A DNA stretch of 12,789 nucleotides, taken from Entrophospora sp. SA101. Lineage: Eukaryota; Glomeromycota; Glomeromycetes; Entrophosporales; Entrophosporaceae. The stretch is from contig CAUDNR010001606.1 of NCBI GenBank assembly GCA_958430865.1, positions 1-12,789 on the forward strand, read 5' to 3'. The translations under genes were made by a program, and so were the position numbers. Of the stretch, positions 1 to 8,056 are shown piece by piece. The notes beneath the pieces were generated by a model. It searched no databases. It saw only the letters and a list, made by a program, of their open reading frames with translations, and was not told where the DNA came from. Numbering within the stretch: position 1 is the stretch's first letter; the number at the start of each line of letters is the position of its first letter.

Positions 1-689
1 TTTCAAATTTAAAAAATCTATGAAAAAGAAAATTTGAGACAAATTTTTTTTTTAGATTAATAGACTCCCTTTTTAAAACTGAATTGAATGGTGGTGGGTT
101 TTTTAAAAATCCAATGTGTGGATCACATGATATTTCAAAATTTTTAACTTTTGAGTATAGATGATCCGCACTGTAACTTTTTACAAAAGATTACTATGGG
201 AGAAACTCGTAAACTGTGGACGAAGTTTTAAGCTGTGGTTAAGTTGTCAAACCTATGAGCAAAAGTTTTATATTGTGATAAATAAAACGGACTTATTGAA
301 GTGCCGTCCAATCGTATGCCGTACATGTGACCTATAATAGTCTCTTTCGTATTAATAATATTCGTATTCTTTATTAACATTTATTCGCATTTTTTATTAT
401 TTACATTTAATTATTTATTTTTATATGTTAATTACAAAGATTAATTTTAAGAGAAAAGATTATGATTATCGTCACTTTTGACCAAATTCGTTTGTAATAA
501 TAATAATAATTATAATAAACATTTTATAATTTAATAAATAATAAAACAAATTAATTCTTAATAAAACAGCATTAGTAGGGTTTAATTGTTAAGTTTCACC
601 AATTTCGCCAAAATTTTTCATGGGCGAAGTTAGACCTAATCAAAATTGCCTGAATACCTAAACTATAGGTCAGTTCCGGTCACCATCTC
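1..689. other. AT-rich non-coding stretch
   Basis: I see no supportable gene, RNA or mobile element here. The stretch is AT-rich with homopolymer runs and stops in all frames. It contains somewhat more GC-balanced segments around 100-340 and 575-690 (for example a CCAAT-containing segment near 308), which could be old transposon debris, but nothing can be named from sequence alone. Confidence 0.6.
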
Positions 690-708
690 TAGTCTTTTGC
701 CTTAAATT

Positions 709-803
709 ATGTCTTGTATCATGAATTACGTCTTGTATCATGAATTACGTCTTGAATCACGAATTGCGTCATGCATCATGATTTGTGATTTGTGTCATGC
801 ACA
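709..803. repeat. Degenerate 19-bp tandem repeat (minisatellite)
   Basis: Four clear 19-bp units lie end to end at 709-727, 728-746, 747-765 and 766-784, with consensus ACGTCTTGTATCATGAATT. Units 1 and 2 differ only in the second base. Units 3 and 4 have progressively more changes. A decayed unit precedes the array (690-708), and another follows it to about 803. Each unit carries a small ATCATGA-type partial palindrome. No coding frame runs through the array. The origin is unknown; it may be part of a transposon terminal region or a simple minisatellite. Confidence 0.8.
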
Positions 804-946
804 ACACCAATTACAGCCTTTAAACCAATATAATTGTTTCGCTTTCCATATTGAGTTAATAAATTAGGTGAATAAAATATATGCAAATCGCAAAATGTTT
901 GTATCTCTTTAGTTGAAGGTTTTGATTGAATTTTTATTTATATAGT

Positions 947-964
947 TTATATATATATATATAT
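947..964. repeat. (TA)n microsatellite
   Basis: An alternating TA run embedded in AT-rich sequence. It has no associated gene and is too simple to call a promoter. Confidence 0.7.
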
Positions 965-1079
965 TTGTTTTTTTTTAAAAAAGTTTATAATTGATGTTAC
1001 AACACATTAATTAGAGCATCTTATACCCCACTGAGTGATCTCTTCGTATAAGAGGGCATTCCTTCCGAAGCTGAAGGAG

Positions 1080-1357
1080 TTATTTCTTCTGTTCCAGATG
1101 ATGTCTTGGAGTGGGGAAAATCTCCCAAAGGAAATTTTCAACTTTAGGAGTATTTCTCGGTTTAAAAGCTTCCACAAGGTCACTGATATCTTCTTCATCT
1201 ACATCCTCCCTTTCATGACCATCAAAATAAACACCTTGATGATGTGTTTGATGCTTATAACCCAAAATTATCAACCAATGTCATGCAGTACTTAAGCTAA
1301 TTAAAGCCTTTGCAGCCCAAATTCAGCAAGGAGAGACTCACCAACAAAGTTCTTAAA
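1080..1357 (-). pseudogene. Degraded DDE-type transposase fragment
   Basis: Minus-strand translation from about 1277 down to 1200 gives WLIILGYK, then GVYFDGHEREDV (1235-1200). I recall a tryptophan-leucine-glycine-tyrosine segment followed by G-V-Y-x-D-G-H-E-R-x-D-V from fungal transposase-like proteins annotated as DDE superfamily endonucleases. Just upstream, ISLSTA is followed by a TGA stop at 1283-1281, where I would expect an arginine or similar residue (CGA to TGA is a plausible decay). Further upstream (about 1357-1305) a different frame reads FKNFVGESLLAEFGLQ, which suits the same protein family, so a frameshift is also implied. Downstream of the motif the frame stays open to 1080 but no longer resembles the family. 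This is a non-functional relic. The family name comes from memory of the motif, not from a search. Confidence 0.5.
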
Positions 1358-1470
1358 CATTGTAAGTGTGGTTTTGCCATTGTTAAATCTTAACTAAGAA
1401 TAATTGAAAAAACGAAATTCATATTTATCACCAAGGATCTTTTGATGAAATTGACAGCAAATCAAATCAG

Positions 1471-1721
1471 ATGTTTACGACACTTGCCAATCACCAAATA
1501 ATAAATTTTTAGTGACGATTAATTCATATACATATATTGATTTGTTTTTAATATAGTGCAAACATTCCATCAACTTTTAACAAGGGTGGTGAAGGACAAA
1601 TTGCTGATCGTATGTAATTATCCAAAGTACACTTTTTGAGAACTTGAGGTTTTAATAATTTTATTATTTTGCCTGTAGTGCTATGCGTGACACTTTATCA
1701 TCATATCCTGATTTTATATAG
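1471..1721 (+). pseudogene. Possible small spliced gene or relic, unrecognised
   Basis: Three short segments join in frame across two GT-AG intervals: 1471-1511, 1557-1613 and 1679-1721. The intervals are 45 and 65 bp and end in ATATAG and CTGTAG. The product from Met 1471 would be 46 residues and include NIPSTFNKGGEGQIADR and AMRDTLSSYPDF, ending at TAG 1719-1721. The first frame is open back to 1408, after a TGA at 1405. Residue composition is protein-like rather than the Ile/Lys/Asn/Leu noise seen elsewhere in this AT-rich DNA. I do not recognise the family. It lies beside the transposase relic and may be the 3' end of a decayed gene. The first intron would be unusually short. Confidence 0.3.
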
Positions 1722-2177
1722 CCATTCAATATGTATATTAATATTGGGTATTTACCATGGTAATTATTCTCACTTCTTTTTATCATGGTGATAACACATT
1801 ATAAGTTCTTTCTTGATTGTCTTTTAAAAACATGAACCATTGTAAAGATTTTTAGGTTATAAATATATATTGAAGTTATAGACAAATGTAGATAAATTTA
1901 TAATTTTATTTTCAATAAAGTATGATTACTATTAAATCGCGCGTATTACGTCCCGTGATTTATCGGCCAATCAGAATGTTTGAAACAATAAAAAAAGTCA
2001 CGAAATTACAAGGTCTATATAATGATAAAAATGCTCCAACTTTAAAAATTACACAACGATAGAAGCAGTTCTGAAACGGTTCTTCGTAATAAATATCACC
2101 AAACATAAGTGTGACCAATCGGCTAGTGTAAAAACAATTGAAATAATTTGTTACACAATTCGAATGTCCACCTGCTC
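1722..2177. other. Non-coding stretch with short palindromes and CCAAT
   Basis: No gene is visible. There is a perfect 12-bp palindrome TTACCATGGTAA at 1752-1763 and a nearby TATCATGGTGATA (1781-1793), both around a CATGG core. A GC-richer block around 1935-1980 contains GGCCAATCAG (1965-1974), a CCAAT-type motif. No open frame follows it closely, so I do not call it a promoter. Confidence 0.5.
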
Positions 2178-2195
2178 AATAATAATAATAATAAT
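2178..2195. repeat. (AAT)6 microsatellite
   Basis: Six perfect AAT units in the intergenic region upstream of the BTB gene. This is the same trinucleotide that dominates the poly-Asn tract of that gene. Confidence 0.85.
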
Positions 2196-2312
2196 GGAGA
2201 AAGAACTTCATTTTCATCAGTTTACTTTTTTTAGTTTTGAAATTCATGTGTCTTTAAAGGATCATCAATTTTAGTGGTGGCTTTAGATGACCTGCACAAA
2301 AGCCGTAAATAT

Positions 2313-2461
2313 TTTATTATTGTTATTATTATTACTATTACTATTATTATTACTATCGCTATCTCTCTATTACTATTTACTGTTGCCATTACTTACTATT
2401 ACTCTTTCAGAAAAAATGTGCACCATAATAACCATAATAATAACAATAACAATAATAATAT
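2313..2461. repeat. Opposed TTA-rich and AAT/AAC-rich microsatellites
   Basis: Two low-complexity tracts of opposite sense: a TTATTA/CTATTA run at about 2313-2356 and an AATAAC/AATAAT run at about 2425-2461, separated by roughly 70 bp. They are largely complementary and could pair as a loose hairpin in a transcript. The tracts create open frames rich in Leu, Ile or Asn that are artefacts of composition. Confidence 0.7.
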
Positions 2462-2586
2462 ATAAATGCGATTATTCGTTATGTCGTGTAACCTATATAA
2501 TAACAATCAATCGATAAAAAAAAACTTTATCATCATCAAAAAGCAATTAATTAATCCAGAACTTTACAGCCACAGCTTAAAAACTT

Positions 2587-2600
2587 TATATTATATATAT
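2587..2600 (+). promoter_or_regulatory. Candidate TATA-like element of the BTB-TLDc gene
   Basis: TATATTATATATAT ends about 38 bases before the ATG at 2639. Another TATA-like sequence, CTATATAATA, is at 2493-2502. In DNA this AT-rich neither is distinctive, so the call is weak. Confidence 0.25.
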
Positions 2601-2638
2601 CGGAGAACATTACAATTATCAAGAAATAATTTATAAAA

Positions 2639-4027
2639 ATGACGAATAAAAATGAATTAGAAAAATTGTTATTAAAAGATGTATCATTATTATATTCAAC
2701 TGCTGACGATCACAATGTTTTAATTCAAGTTGGACAAGAACCAAACTTTCAAACTTTTAAAGCTCATTCTGTGATACTACGAGCCAGATCACCCTATTTC
2801 AAAGTGGCTTTATCTCCAAGTTGGGTTAGAAAAGAGGTTAGAAAAGAGGGTGAAATCATGTTATTACAAAAACCAAACATCTCTCCTTACATATTTGATA
2901 TTATACTAAGGTATATATATATAAACAATATTTATAATAATAATAACAAATTTTTTGTAAAAAAGTATATATAAACAACTTACAATAAATCCCTTCAATA
3001 TTATTAATTAGGTATTTGTACACAGGTGATATTACATTAAATGATGATAAATCAAGATCGGAATACTTAAATTTATTGATAGCAGCTGATGAATTAGCAT
3101 TGTTGGAATTGATAGATTATATTCAAGGCTATATAATCAAGAATGAAGTCGATTGGATAAATCAAAACCTGGTACAGATTCATCAACTAACCTCAAAACA
3201 TCAAGCTTGCGCAAAACTCCATGCATTTTGCCAAGAAATTATTGATAATGATCCTGCGGCAATCTTGAAATCGGAGGATAGCGTACTATTGGAGGAACAA
3301 GCATTGGTGGAATTGATTAGACGAGATGATTTGGAAATTGAGGAAATCGAAGTTTGGGATCAGGTGATTAAATGGGGACTTGCACAAGAGCCTTTCATTT
3401 GTAATAACGGTAATAACAATAGTATTAATAGCACAAGTAGTAATAGTAGCAATATTAGTAATATTAGTAGTACCATTAGTAATAATAATAAGAGTATTAA
3501 TAATAACGATGATAGTAGTAGGAGGGATGTTTCAGAATGGGCGTTAGAAGATTTCCAAATATTTGAGCAAATACTAAAAAATTGTTTACCGCACATTAGG
3601 TTCTTTCAAATATCGGGGTCAGATTATCAGGATAAGATCAGACCTTTCAAGAAAATTTTAACAAAAGAATTGAAAAATGATCTAAAGAATTTCTATATAG
3701 CAAATAGAAATCCAACGCATTCAATGATGCTGCCACCTAGAATGTTTGGTATAACCAATAACGAGTCAAATATAATTGGTTGGAAACATTTTTGTAGAAT
3801 CGCATCGTGGATAGATCGTAGAGATGATAGTCATCGATATCAACCAAGTGAGATGCCTTATACCTTTAAACTGTTATTGAGTGGTTTAAGAGATGGTTTG
3901 AAGGATCCTTCGGAATTTCATAAGCGATGTGATAATAAAGGTCCAACTATTGTCATTGTCAAAATATCACACTATAATAACAATGATAAAAACAACAATG
4001 ATAACAATAACAACAACAATAACAACA

Positions 4028-4120
<93 letters not shown>

Positions 4121-4123
4121 GTA

Positions 4124-4187
<64 letters not shown>

Positions 4188-4554
4188 TAATAACAACAGC
4201 AACATTAACGATGGTAATAATGATAATAATAATAATAATGAAAACAATAATTGTCGTATAATTGGAGGGTATAATAATTTGGAATGGCATAGTAGAAAGG
4301 AGTGGATGGCCACAAGAGATAGTTTTATATTTTCGATGGATAATAGAAATAAAGTGATAAATTGTATACTTAGTAGAGTGAAACGATCCAATCGAGCTAT
4401 TTGGGGTGCCCAAAGAAATCCTTGTTTCAGTTTTGATTTACAATGGTTTAAAGGAAAATGCTTACAAAGTTCCTATGAAGCTAAAATAACTGACAAAGAA
4501 GATTTTAATATTATTGATTACGAAGTATTTCAAGTAATAACGAACATTGATTAG
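2639..4554 (+). CDS. BTB-BACK-TLDc domain protein with poly-Asn insertions
   Basis: Two exons, 2639-2910 and 3012-4554, join in phase 2 (AG|G, Arg91) to give 604 residues. The splice restores ILRYLYTGDITLND, a typical BTB core, whereas reading through the intron gives a stop near 2972. Domains: BTB about residues 20-130 (FKAHSVILRARSPYF is the conserved helix region); BACK about 140-295, interrupted by an Asn/Ser-rich insertion at 222-262; TLDc about 345-604, with WKHFCRIASWIDRR, FKLLLSGLRDG, FHKRCDNKGPT, then GGYN and DSFIFS, ending in DYEVFQV. A 92-residue Asn-rich stretch (413-504) splits the TLDc domain between the VKI strand and the IIGGYN strand. BTB-BACK proteins commonly act as Cullin-3 adaptors, and TLDc domains are linked to oxidative-stress protection and V-ATPase binding; the function of this fusion in fungi is not settled. 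There is no signal peptide or membrane segment. The start was chosen as the first Met ahead of the BTB domain, with A at -3. The downstream neighbour is convergent. Confidence 0.93.
2911..3011 (+). other. Intron of the BTB-TLDc gene
   Basis: 101 bp, with donor GTATAT and acceptor AATTAG. Removal joins the two halves of the BTB core in frame and avoids an in-frame stop. It contains an AAT-rich run like those elsewhere in the locus. Confidence 0.93.
3403..3525 (+). repeat. Asn/Ser low-complexity insertion in the BACK region
   Basis: An in-frame AAT/AGT-rich tract encoding about 41 residues of Asn, Ser, Ile and Asp (protein 222-262). It sits between IKWGLAQEPF and the SEWALEDFQIF helix, which are adjacent in related proteins as I remember them. 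Codons are mixed AAT, AGT, ATT and AAC, so it is older or more diverged than the second tract. Confidence 0.85.
3976..4251 (+). repeat. AAT microsatellite encoding poly-Asn inside TLDc
   Basis: 276 bp in frame, 92 residues that are nearly all Asn. It contains three uninterrupted AAT codon runs: 13 units (4030-4068), 16 units (4072-4119) and 18 units (4129-4182). AAC or AGT codons break them up, and the flanks mix AAT, AAC and GAT. The purity of the runs suggests recent expansion by replication slippage. Because the unit is three bases, length changes keep the TLDc frame. The opposite-strand open frames of Ile, Leu or Val here are artefacts. Confidence 0.95.
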
Positions 4555-5086
4555 ATTGGGGGAATGAATAGATTATGAGAAGAAAAGGAGAGACTTTGAG
4601 ATAGGGGAAGATGAATGAGATTGGAGATGAGGGCATTAGCATTGAAGCGAGAGTAGAAATCGTGAAGTGTTGTTGTTGCTGAATGTTTATGAATAATTTA
4701 TACAGATGGTGATTATAATTAGAATTAGAATTATAATTAAGATTTATATTATCAATTAATTATTTATTTATTTTCTCTGATTACTTGATAGATTAGATTT
4801 CCTATTAATTTTTAAATCGATAATATAACTAAAATAACCTGCACTTTTTGTTGCTTTATATAACAAAAAAATATGCAAATAATAAAAAATAATTATTATA
4901 AAAAAGTAAATTAATGCTCAATTAAATTGATATAACGTGTGATCAATCAATAAAAGAAGGAATTGGGAATATGAAAACATAACAATGATGAAATTAAAAA
5001 AAAAATTCTATCAATTAATATACACAATAATAATAATGGTGGTGGTAGTTAATCTATATTTTTTTTTTCAAAGATATTATAAATAA

Positions 5087-5143
5087 ATTAATAATAACAA
5101 GAGTATTTTACATTATAAAAAAATACTCTTTACTATTATTAAT
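5087..5143. repeat. Long imperfect hairpin between convergent genes
   Basis: Inner arms AAGAGTATTTT (5099-5109) and AAAATACTCTT (5120-5130) are perfectly complementary across a 10-base loop. After a small 2/3-base internal loop the stem continues with ATTAATAATA (5087-5096) against TATTATTAAT (5134-5143). That gives 21 base pairs in total. It lies about 90-140 bases beyond the stop of the minus-strand importin-like gene, so it may fall in that gene's 3' UTR or just past it. It could act in 3' end formation or be a small inverted-repeat remnant. Confidence 0.8.
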
Positions 5144-5156
5144 CTTTTATCAATCC

Positions 5157-5215
5157 TTATTATTTTGTAATAATGCTGCTTTTATTCTTTATTCTTTTAT
5201 TATTTTATAATAATG
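5157..5215. repeat. 19-bp direct repeat, 40-bp spacing
   Basis: TTATTATTTTGTAATAATG (5157-5175) recurs as TTATTATTTTATAATAATG (5197-5215) with one mismatch. Each copy is itself nearly palindromic (TTATTA...TAATAA). The sequence between carries AATAAA hexamers in the minus-strand sense. It lies immediately downstream of the importin-like stop codon. Confidence 0.8.
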
Positions 5216-5228
5216 ATATTAATAATAT

Positions 5229-8056
5229 TTAGAAAACATCTACACCTTCCATGAGAGATAATCTCTTAACATATTCTTCTATATTAGAAATTTCTGCGTC
5301 AACATCATCATTGGAATTATCCACATTGTCAACTTTTTTACTGCTAGTAGCAGTAGCACCGCTACTACCACTATTATCATTTCCGTGTAAATGACCATAA
5401 AACCATTTTTCCAATAATAAATAAACTTTTTCATTTAAAGGACCATAAAACAATAAATATAAAACATCCTCTTGTAAATAGCTATTATAATTAATATTAG
5501 TAAAATAAGACAGATCCTCCTCCACACAATCATTAAGATTATTGAAAACAATCATAAGAGCATCAACTATACCAACATCAATAAATTGCTTTGCATAAGG
5601 ATTTTGTGAAATTGTTGTTTGTGATGACCTGCACATATCACCGACTGATAATATATTAACAAATAGTTCAATAACTTTATGCAGAAATTCCTCGGGTGTT
5701 GATAAATTTTTTAAAATTGGTAAAAGTGGAGCAAGTATATCATATTGTAAAATAAAACTATGACGTTGATAATGATAGTGAGGGCGAGTATAATAGTCGG
5801 AACAAATGATAAAAATAATATAATTATAATAATATGGTTAAAATTTATTATTATTATTGTTATGATTAAAAGAAATCTTACTTTGTGTGACCAGGATCAT
5901 GTAATCTTGTAACGTTGCTAAGTACCCAACATGCTTCTTTCACAACTCTTATATCACTATCCCAAAGTAACATGACAATATGATCAATTAGACTTGGTTC
6001 TTTAAGAACGGCTTCTACCTAAATAAAATACAAAAAAAAGATTAAAGTGATAATGAAAAAAAAACGACGACAAGATTGAATTCGGAGGAAATTATTGTAT
6101 TATAATTAACTAACCTGACAAAAAGTACCAGCGGCTATATTTGAAATGGCAAGACAAGCATAACGCCTTAATGTTGTATTTTTGCCTGTTAAAAACAAAT
6201 TTGCTAATGTAGTTAATGCACCTGCATCTATTACCGATTGTGTTTGTTTTTCTATTATCATTATTAAAATTTTTTTTAAAAAAATATTTATATTAGTATA
6301 TATTTATATGATATGTAAATTGAATCATATGTGCAAAAAAAAAATTAAACCTGTTCCGGATGTAATGTTAACTATAGTACGTAGAACAGGCAAATGAATT
6401 GAAGAATCATAATTTTTTTTGCTGCATAATTTTTTTAAAATTATTGATTATTGAGAATTGATGATTACAATTAAATCAAAATTTATAAATTAGTTAAATC
6501 GGTTACTTTAGTATCTCAACTAGACGACGACATAATTTATTATCAACTATCAAATTACAATCTTGGCGATGAGTACCATTCAATATTCTAGACATTGCCC
6601 AACTATAACAATAATATTAAATAAAAGTGTATTTATATATGTTAATAAAATAAAAAAAATTAATTTTAATATTTACCAGGAATCTGAAATTATCTCGGCA
6701 TCATCTAATTGTACAATATCTGCAAAAATTGAAAATGCTCCTGAAATCTGATTGATTAATAATAGTAATAATACCAACATTCCAAAATCAATATTAATGA
6801 ATTAATAATAATCATTACTATTATTATTTCACACATATGCTTACTGATGACCAAGAATCATATGCAGAAGAACAAGCACGACAAAGATTTGCAGCGGCCC
6901 AAACAGTTATCCTAACAATCATATAATTGTATCGACCATAATTCTTCAACAAATAAATAAATGTATCAAGTACACCGGTTGATAAAATAATATCCCTGAA
7001 CGTTGATCTATCTCCTGCTATATTTCCCAAAGCCCATATAATCTATATGATAAACATTATTTAATAATCCGAGTGAATCTTTGTTTCTTTGATTACAAAA
7101 CTGCACCATGCAATCAGTCATCTAACTAATTGTTTATTTATTTATCAGATACCTGTGATTGCACTTCCATTTTATTTGATTTTGTTAAAACATCAACAAG
7201 ATGTTGTATAACACCGGCTGAAACTATTACTTGAATCTGTCGTGTAGAACCAGCCTAAAATCATTCAATTCATTAGGCAACAATAATAATTATATAATTT
7301 ATAAATTTTAAAAATATAAAATGAAATATTACAGCTATATTTGTGATAATCCAAGCTGTTTCATACTAAAAATAGAATAAATATATACATGAATAAAAAA
7401 TATCATTTTATTAGCAGGTTAAAATAAATAACAATTTCTCAAGTTAGTTAAATTTTCTTTCACCTGTAACATATTATCATTATGATCTTCAAGAAATTCG
7501 ATGAGCAAAGGTACTATATCTAAATCAAGAACATTTTCAACCCTTTGATCAACTTTTTCTTTTTGTTTAAAGAAAAAAAAAAGGATTATATTATTATCTG
7601 AATCAAATATCTGACAATCATGCTAATTAAAGAGACGACCGATAATTAGATAATTAATTACGAAAAGAAAGATATTTTCGAAGTCTTGTAATTGCAGCAA
7701 GACGAAAAGAAGGAATTTTAGAGTAAACAGCTGCAATAATAGCTTGTGAATATCTTGGCAGCTAAATAAATTATTATTAGCACACGCACATAACCATCAT
7801 AAGCATCGTATTCAATATAAGCATCATAGCCATTATATATAATCAGTATAATCACTGATAATATTAATAATAATCGTTATCGTTCGTTACCAACCAAGTC
7901 AGATGTATCACAAACAGGTAAACCATCATTAGTTTCCGACATATCGACATTATCATCATTAGGAGATACAGATAAATTTGCTAATTTACGATTCAAAAAT
8001 TCTAAAATATCTGAATCTTCTCCCGCTATAGTTTTTTTAGTATTTGATGAAGACAT
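5229..8056 (-). CDS. Importin-alpha-like armadillo protein, 12 exons, no IBB
   Basis: Exons, 5' to 3': 8056-7895, 7761-7662, 7558-7464, 7365-7333, 7254-7153, 7042-6845, 6747-6677, 6602-6507, 6421-6351, 6251-6115, 6018-5882, 5757-5229. All junctions are GT-AG and keep frame, giving 576 residues. Armadillo motifs match importin alpha in order: ETAWIITNIA (121-130), IIWALGNIAGD (165-175), TVWAAANLCR, SCWAMSRILNG, VLRTIVNIT, ACLAISNIAAG, ACWVLSNVTR, VIELFVNILSVG, then NPYA and a closing EKWFYG helix. Importin alpha binds nuclear localisation signals in the groove lined by these Trp/Asn pairs and hands cargo to importin beta. The three major-site W-x-x-x-N pairs are intact; the Trp equivalent to mouse W357 in the minor site is Leu (CLAISN). 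The first 54 residues are acidic and Ser-rich, without the Arg/Lys clusters of an IBB domain. The Met at 8056 is the only reasonable start, because the upstream gene ends 108 bp away. It is either a divergent importin alpha or an importin-alpha-derived ARM protein with another job. Confidence 0.88.
7762..7894 (-). other. First intron of the importin-like gene, weak donor
   Basis: The in-frame splice uses donor GTTGGT after TTG (Leu54) and acceptor TTTAG. A stronger-looking donor, GTAACG, lies 4 bases further in, but using it shifts the frame and reaches TAA within about 15 codons of exon 2. The remaining introns are 7559-7661, 7366-7463, 7255-7332, 7043-7152, 6748-6844, 6603-6676, 6422-6506, 6252-6350, 6019-6114 and 5758-5881, from 74 to 124 bp. 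Confidence 0.65.

Larger units (their letters stand above)
4555..5228. other. Convergent intergenic region
   Basis: This lies between the 3' ends of the plus-strand BTB-TLDc gene and the minus-strand importin-alpha-like gene. I see no gene. For the plus-strand gene, AATAAA hexamers occur at 4881-4886 and 4949-4954. For the minus-strand gene, AATAAA occurs at 5186-5181 and near 5202-5197, within 50 bases of its stop. The region also holds the hairpin at 5087-5143 and the direct repeat at 5157-5215. Confidence 0.7.

Noticed and set aside
709..803. CRISPR-like array
   Set aside because: Units are contiguous without spacers, and the genome is clearly eukaryotic.
2274..2517. Open frames rich in Leu, Ile or Asn upstream of the BTB gene
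   Set aside because: They are direct translations of TTA/AAT microsatellites, with no conserved residues or domain.
3967..4413. Long minus-strand frames of Ile, Leu and Val that look like membrane proteins
   Set aside because: They are the reverse strand of the AAT repeat within the TLDc exon, where the plus frame has clear domain motifs.
6741..6747. Alternative acceptor TTTCAG for exon 7 of the importin-like gene
   Set aside because: Using it shifts the frame and soon meets a stop; the acceptor 7 bases upstream keeps the armadillo frame.
6182..6751. Two plus-strand open frames inside the importin-like gene
   Set aside because: Both lie antisense to exons and introns of the well-supported minus-strand gene and show no motifs.
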